A stretch of DNA of 64,000 bases from the NCBI GenBank assembly GCA_017432885.1, contig JAFRIE010000016.1, positions 22,439-86,438 of the forward strand, written 5' to 3'. This DNA is from Erysipelotrichaceae bacterium. GTDB lineage: Bacteria > Bacillota_I > Bacilli_A > Erysipelotrichales > Erysipelotrichaceae. A program made the translations under genes and the position numbers. The notes below the pieces were generated by a model that was not told the DNA's origin, did not search any database, and was given only the letters and a program-made list of their open reading frames with translations. This document shows, piece by piece, positions 61,864 to 64,000 of this stretch. Positions within the stretch are counted from its first letter, which is position 1. Each line of letters starts with the position of its first letter.

Positions 61864-62712
61864 ATGGCAAAACTGATTAAAGGAAACAAGAAGAATTTTA
61901 CGGTGATAGACAACACCATATTCAAGGATACGAGACTGTCTCTGAAGGATAAGGGGCTGTTTTGCCAGATGATCAGTTTGCCCGACAACTGGAACTTCAG
62001 CATCAAAGGAATCACAGCTTTGTGCGATGACGGCAAAGACAGTATAAGAGCAGGGATGGAAAACCTTGAAAAATATGGATACCTTACCAGAAAGCAGGCA
62101 AGGGATGAGGGAGGATCGTTCTCCGGCTATGACTATTACATATATCAGAATCCGGAAGAGAATCCCGATTTCAGTCCATCGGTGGAAAACCCACTGGTGG
62201 AAAATCCACTAACGGATGAAACCGGCAGCAAATCACCGTTGTCGGAAAACCCGACGACGGTAAACCCGACGACGGGAAATCCGACATCGGAGAAACCGAC
62301 GACGGCAAAACCGACATCGGGAAAACCGACACAATATAGTACTAAAGAATTAAGTACACAAGAATCAAGTACTATCCAATCAATCAAGGACTTAATAAAT
62401 ACGTATGAATCAGATTCCGGAGCAGATACAGACAAGTATTCCGAAGAGGAAATTATGGCCTGGGATGATGATGAATTCTACAGACATCTGAACAAGAAAG
62501 AGTATGAAGCCTTTATCAGACTGTTTGAAGCGTCAATCAGGGGAGAGATTCGTTCCAGCAAGGAAAGCCTTATCGAATACTTCAAGAAGATGAAGGCCAG
62601 AGGATGGAAGGATTCGTCAAACCGGAAAATCAGGAATATTGAAGGATATGTGCGAATGAATTTCGATCTCTATACGGAGAATCAGAGATACAAGAAACAG
62701 GAGGATAAATGA
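61864..62712 (+). CDS. Winged-helix replication-type protein with in-gene repeats
   Basis: A 282-residue protein. The N-terminal winged-helix domain (~5-90) has FKDTRLSLKDKGLFCQMISL and GKDSIRAGMENLEKYGYLT, as in RepA_N/DnaD-like initiators and HTH proteins of Bacillota plasmids and ICEs. The middle (~105-160) is a Pro/Thr-rich tract of degenerate five-residue repeats (NPTTx / KPTTx). The C-terminal region (~190-280) is helical and acidic, resembling a DnaD-type domain. A GAAAGGAT ribosome site precedes it. A role in starting replication of the element is likely but not proven. Confidence 0.72.
   Translation: MAKLIKGNKKNFTVIDNTIFKDTRLSLKDKGLFCQMISLPDNWNFSIKGITALCDDGKDSIRAGMENLEKYGYLTRKQARDEGGSFSGYDYYIYQNPEENPDFSPSVENPLVENPLTDETGSKSPLSENPTTVNPTTGNPTSEKPTTAKPTSGKPTQYSTKELSTQESSTIQSIKDLINTYESDSGADTDKYSEEEIMAWDDDEFYRHLNKKEYEAFIRLFEASIRGEIRSSKESLIEYFKKMKARGWKDSSNRKIRNIEGYVRMNFDLYTENQRYKKQEDK
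62181..62330 (+). repeat. 15-bp palindromic tandem repeats inside the replication-type gene
   Basis: Two units at 62181-62210 and six contiguous units at 62241-62330, each 15 bp. The later units have the form (G/A)NCGG-N5-CCGAC, so each is nearly palindromic (for example GTCGGAAAACCCGAC). They are in frame and encode the NPTTx repeats. Confidence 0.75.
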
Positions 62713-62906
62713 TCAGATACAGCACATCAAACGACAGGATCTGCAAGATAATCAGAAACTGGTGCAGAAAGAATAATTTTCTATATTCATTTGACGAGGA
62801 TGACAGGGGATGTGTGTATCCCTTTGTCATCCTTGCCCCGTCACATGCGGAAAAGGAACTGATGGAAAGGATCAGAAGAAACGCTTTACTGGAGGAACTG
62901 ATATGA
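62709..62906 (+). CDS. Small protein of unknown function
   Basis: A 65-residue protein starting after AGGAGG and overlapping the previous stop (ATGA). It is basic in its first half (MIRYSTSNDRICKIIRNWCRKN) and has no membrane segment. I do not recognise it. It overlaps the next gene in the same way, so it is a genuine operon member. Confidence 0.65.
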   Translation: MIRYSTSNDRICKIIRNWCRKNNFLYSFDEDDRGCVYPFVILAPSHAEKELMERIRRNALLEELI

Positions 62907-63631
62907 GTGAGATAAAACTGAAGAAGAAAAAGAAATGGCCGGTCATCGCAGCCATCGTCCTGCTGCTGATCGGCTGTATGGGGGTATATGGATACCGGCA
63001 GGGATATCTGGACCGTATCCTGAAAGCCTGCAGCGTGAAGCAGGAAGAAGAACACATCGATGAAACAAAGGAAGATGCCATTGACCAAAACACAGACAAT
63101 CTGGTCGATGACATAACTGAAGAAACCAAAGATGAGCTTTTGAGCAGTACGGATGTCACCGATAATACAGACAAGGATACGACCAGACCGGAAAGACCTG
63201 ACAGCGGCTCGTCATCAGGAGATACCGGTTCGCAGAAGAAAGGACACTGGGAGACCAGGTACGAGACCATACCGGCCTGGGACGAACAGGTGCTGGTAAA
63301 GGAAGGCTGGACCGAGAAGATCCTGGTAAAGGATGCCTGGGACGAGGAGGATACCTATTGCTATGCCTTCGGATACGATCAGGTAGAGGTGGAGGTTTGC
63401 AATACCTGCGGTGCAAGATTCCATGGAGGGATCAACCAGCATCTTTCCGAGACAGGCCATTCCGGATGGCACAATGAATACGAGAACGTAGGCGAGCAGC
63501 ATTGTCTGGAATACCGGACCGAATACATCCATCACGATGCCGAGTACAGGTATGTCTACCATGATCCTGAATACAAGACGGTCCATCATCCCGAGGAGAC
63601 CAGATCCTATCAGGTATGGATTGATGACTAA
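62903..63631 (+). CDS. Membrane-anchored surface-type protein with C2H2-like finger
   Basis: A 242-residue protein from ATG 62903 (GGAGG site upstream, ATGA overlap). Lys-rich N-terminus, one membrane segment (WPVIAAIVLLLIGCMGVYGY, ~13-32), an acidic Thr/Asp-rich linker (~50-115), then an aromatic- and His-rich region. That region has repeats of the type AWDEQVLVKEGW, GWTEKILVKDAW and HHDAEYRYVYHDPEYKTVHH around a finger CNTCGARFHGGINQHLSETGH (C-x2-C-x10-H-x5-H). Similar domains occur in surface proteins of Bacillota and Actinobacteria, with no known role. It probably points outward and may bind metal. Confidence 0.7.
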   Translation: MSEIKLKKKKKWPVIAAIVLLLIGCMGVYGYRQGYLDRILKACSVKQEEEHIDETKEDAIDQNTDNLVDDITEETKDELLSSTDVTDNTDKDTTRPERPDSGSSSGDTGSQKKGHWETRYETIPAWDEQVLVKEGWTEKILVKDAWDEEDTYCYAFGYDQVEVEVCNTCGARFHGGINQHLSETGHSGWHNEYENVGEQHCLEYRTEYIHHDAEYRYVYHDPEYKTVHHPEETRSYQVWIDD

Positions 63632-63632
63632 T

Positions 63633-63696
63633 TTGTAGCAACTTGCTACAATTGGATTAGAGTTTGATGAAAAGAGCTCGACAAATCGAGATTTGT
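63633..63696. repeat. Palindromes upstream of the small membrane ORF
   Basis: A 19-bp palindrome (63633-63651, arms TTGTAGCAA / TTGCTACAA) looks like an operator or hairpin. Further down, CTCGA-CAAA-TCGAG (63677-63690) and ACAAAT-CGAG-ATTTGT (63681-63696) overlap and cannot fold together, just before the GGAGG site at 63697. Confidence 0.5.
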
Positions 63697-63709
63697 GGAG
63701 GCATATTAA

Positions 63710-63877
63710 ATGAAAAAGGAAAGAACCATCGTTTCTGTCATAATCATGATTCTCGTCGGAATCATCGGCTTCTTTATCGGCTCAACCTTGGATAACAGCT
63801 TTGGAGGAGCAATCTTGTTTTCCATGATTTCCGGAATTGGATGCATCATCTATACTCTGGACAATCGGAGAGAATAA
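63710..63877 (+). CDS. Small membrane protein, unknown
   Basis: A 55-residue protein with two hydrophobic segments (~7-25 and ~31-49) separated by STLDNSFGG and a charged tail DNRRE. A GGAGG site lies at good distance. Family unknown. It lies between the palindromic region and the CAT-family gene. Confidence 0.65.
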   Translation: MKKERTIVSVIIMILVGIIGFFIGSTLDNSFGGAILFSMISGIGCIIYTLDNRRE

Positions 63878-63907
63878 GACAAATTCTCGTTTGTAAGGGT
63901 TAAGAAA

Positions 63908-64000
63908 ATGAACTATAAAGTAATTGACAAAGAGACATATTATCGTAAAGGCGTATTTCGCCACTTTACGGAAGATTGTGCGTGTTCGACTTCCATGACG
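63908..64000 (+). CDS. Chloramphenicol acetyltransferase family protein, 5' part
   Basis: The first 31 codons of a CatA-like protein, cut by the window end. The start MNYKVIDKETYYRKGVF followed by RHF and CSTSMT matches the N-terminus of the CAT family (in known CATs, ID...W.RKEYF.HY...YS.T). The upstream site is a moderate GTAAGGG. The catalytic His motif is beyond the edge, so chloramphenicol resistance cannot be inferred; many CatA-like proteins of this subgroup act on other or unknown substrates. Confidence 0.75.
   Translation, partial: MNYKVIDKETYYRKGVFRHFTEDCACSTSMT

Larger units (their letters stand above)
59651..64000 (+). mobile_element. Left end of a probable integrated element (ICE, plasmid-like or phage-plasmid)
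   Basis: Directly after ssrA, a standard integration target, the gene content changes to plasmid-type functions: ParA, ParB, a winged-helix replication-type protein with iteron-like repeats, small ORFs, a surface-type protein and a CAT-family gene. No integrase, relaxase or right end is in the window, so the class and boundary are unproven. The left boundary is set at the tmRNA 3' end. Confidence 0.65.

Noticed and set aside
62181..62330. Tandem repeats considered as a CRISPR array
   Set aside because: Units are 15 bp, contiguous without spacers, and translate in frame within a gene.

Overview
The window looks like a chromosomal segment of a low-GC Gram-positive bacterium (Bacillota), most likely an Erysipelotrichales-type lineage close to the Mollicutes. 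The reasons are the usual Bacillota gene blocks (rpmG-secE-nusG, rplJ-rplL-methyltransferase-rpoB-rpoC), a Met T-box and an S-box type riboswitch, and lipoprotein transporters. In addition the RpoB is unusually long (1384 aa) and has Asn at the rifampicin-critical position (E. coli 526), and the tmRNA tag ends in AFA rather than LAA. The lineage is an inference; no 16S rRNA gene is present.

Layout. 1-5.1 kb: a sugar-acid style catabolic operon (Ldh2-type dehydrogenase, 2-hydroxyacid dehydrogenase, PTS EIIA, DapA/NanA-type aldolase) followed by a PRD/EIIB/EIIA regulator. 5.1-6.4 kb: a small membrane stress protein, tRNA-Ser(CGA), an EamA permease. 6.4-14.5 kb: a MarR regulator with a clear operator and two heterodimeric ABC exporter pairs. 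14.5-19.8 kb: an AlkZ-related protein, cyclophilin, a C_GCAxxG_C_C redox protein, a NUDIX-GtrA-acyltransferase operon, a diacylglycerol-kinase-type lipid kinase and a DUF937 protein. 20-28 kb: a third heterodimeric ABC exporter pair with RidA, cardiolipin synthase, a patatin and pyruvate kinase. 28-38.7 kb: rpmG-secE-nusG-secG, smpB, pduL-like, an aldose epimerase, nagB, trxA, and a tightly overlapping potABCD-dtd-DUF951-HAD-surE operon. 38.7-48.4 kb: L10 leader, rplJ, rplL, a methyltransferase, rpoB, rpoC.

48.4-59.3 kb is a methionine/SAM island. A Met-type T-box precedes metQ-metN-metI. Then an S-box (SAM-I clan) riboswitch with a visible terminator/antiterminator switch precedes a nine-gene translationally coupled operon: ECF transporter S, A and T components, an M20 dipeptidase, two tandem SAM hydrolases (DUF62), an MFS-like permease and two small membrane proteins. 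This SAM-sensed import and SAM-hydrolysis operon is the most interesting system in the window.

59.3-64 kb: ssrA (tmRNA), then what looks like the left end of an integrated mobile element. It holds a noncoding region with hairpins, twin palindromes, parA, parB, a winged-helix replication-type protein with iteron-like palindromic repeats inside its gene, small ORFs, a membrane-anchored surface-type protein, and the start of a chloramphenicol acetyltransferase-family gene cut by the window edge.

Recurring regulatory style: promoters are often fused to or overlap the terminator of the gene before, and several genes have a -10 box so close to the start codon that the mRNA is probably leaderless.
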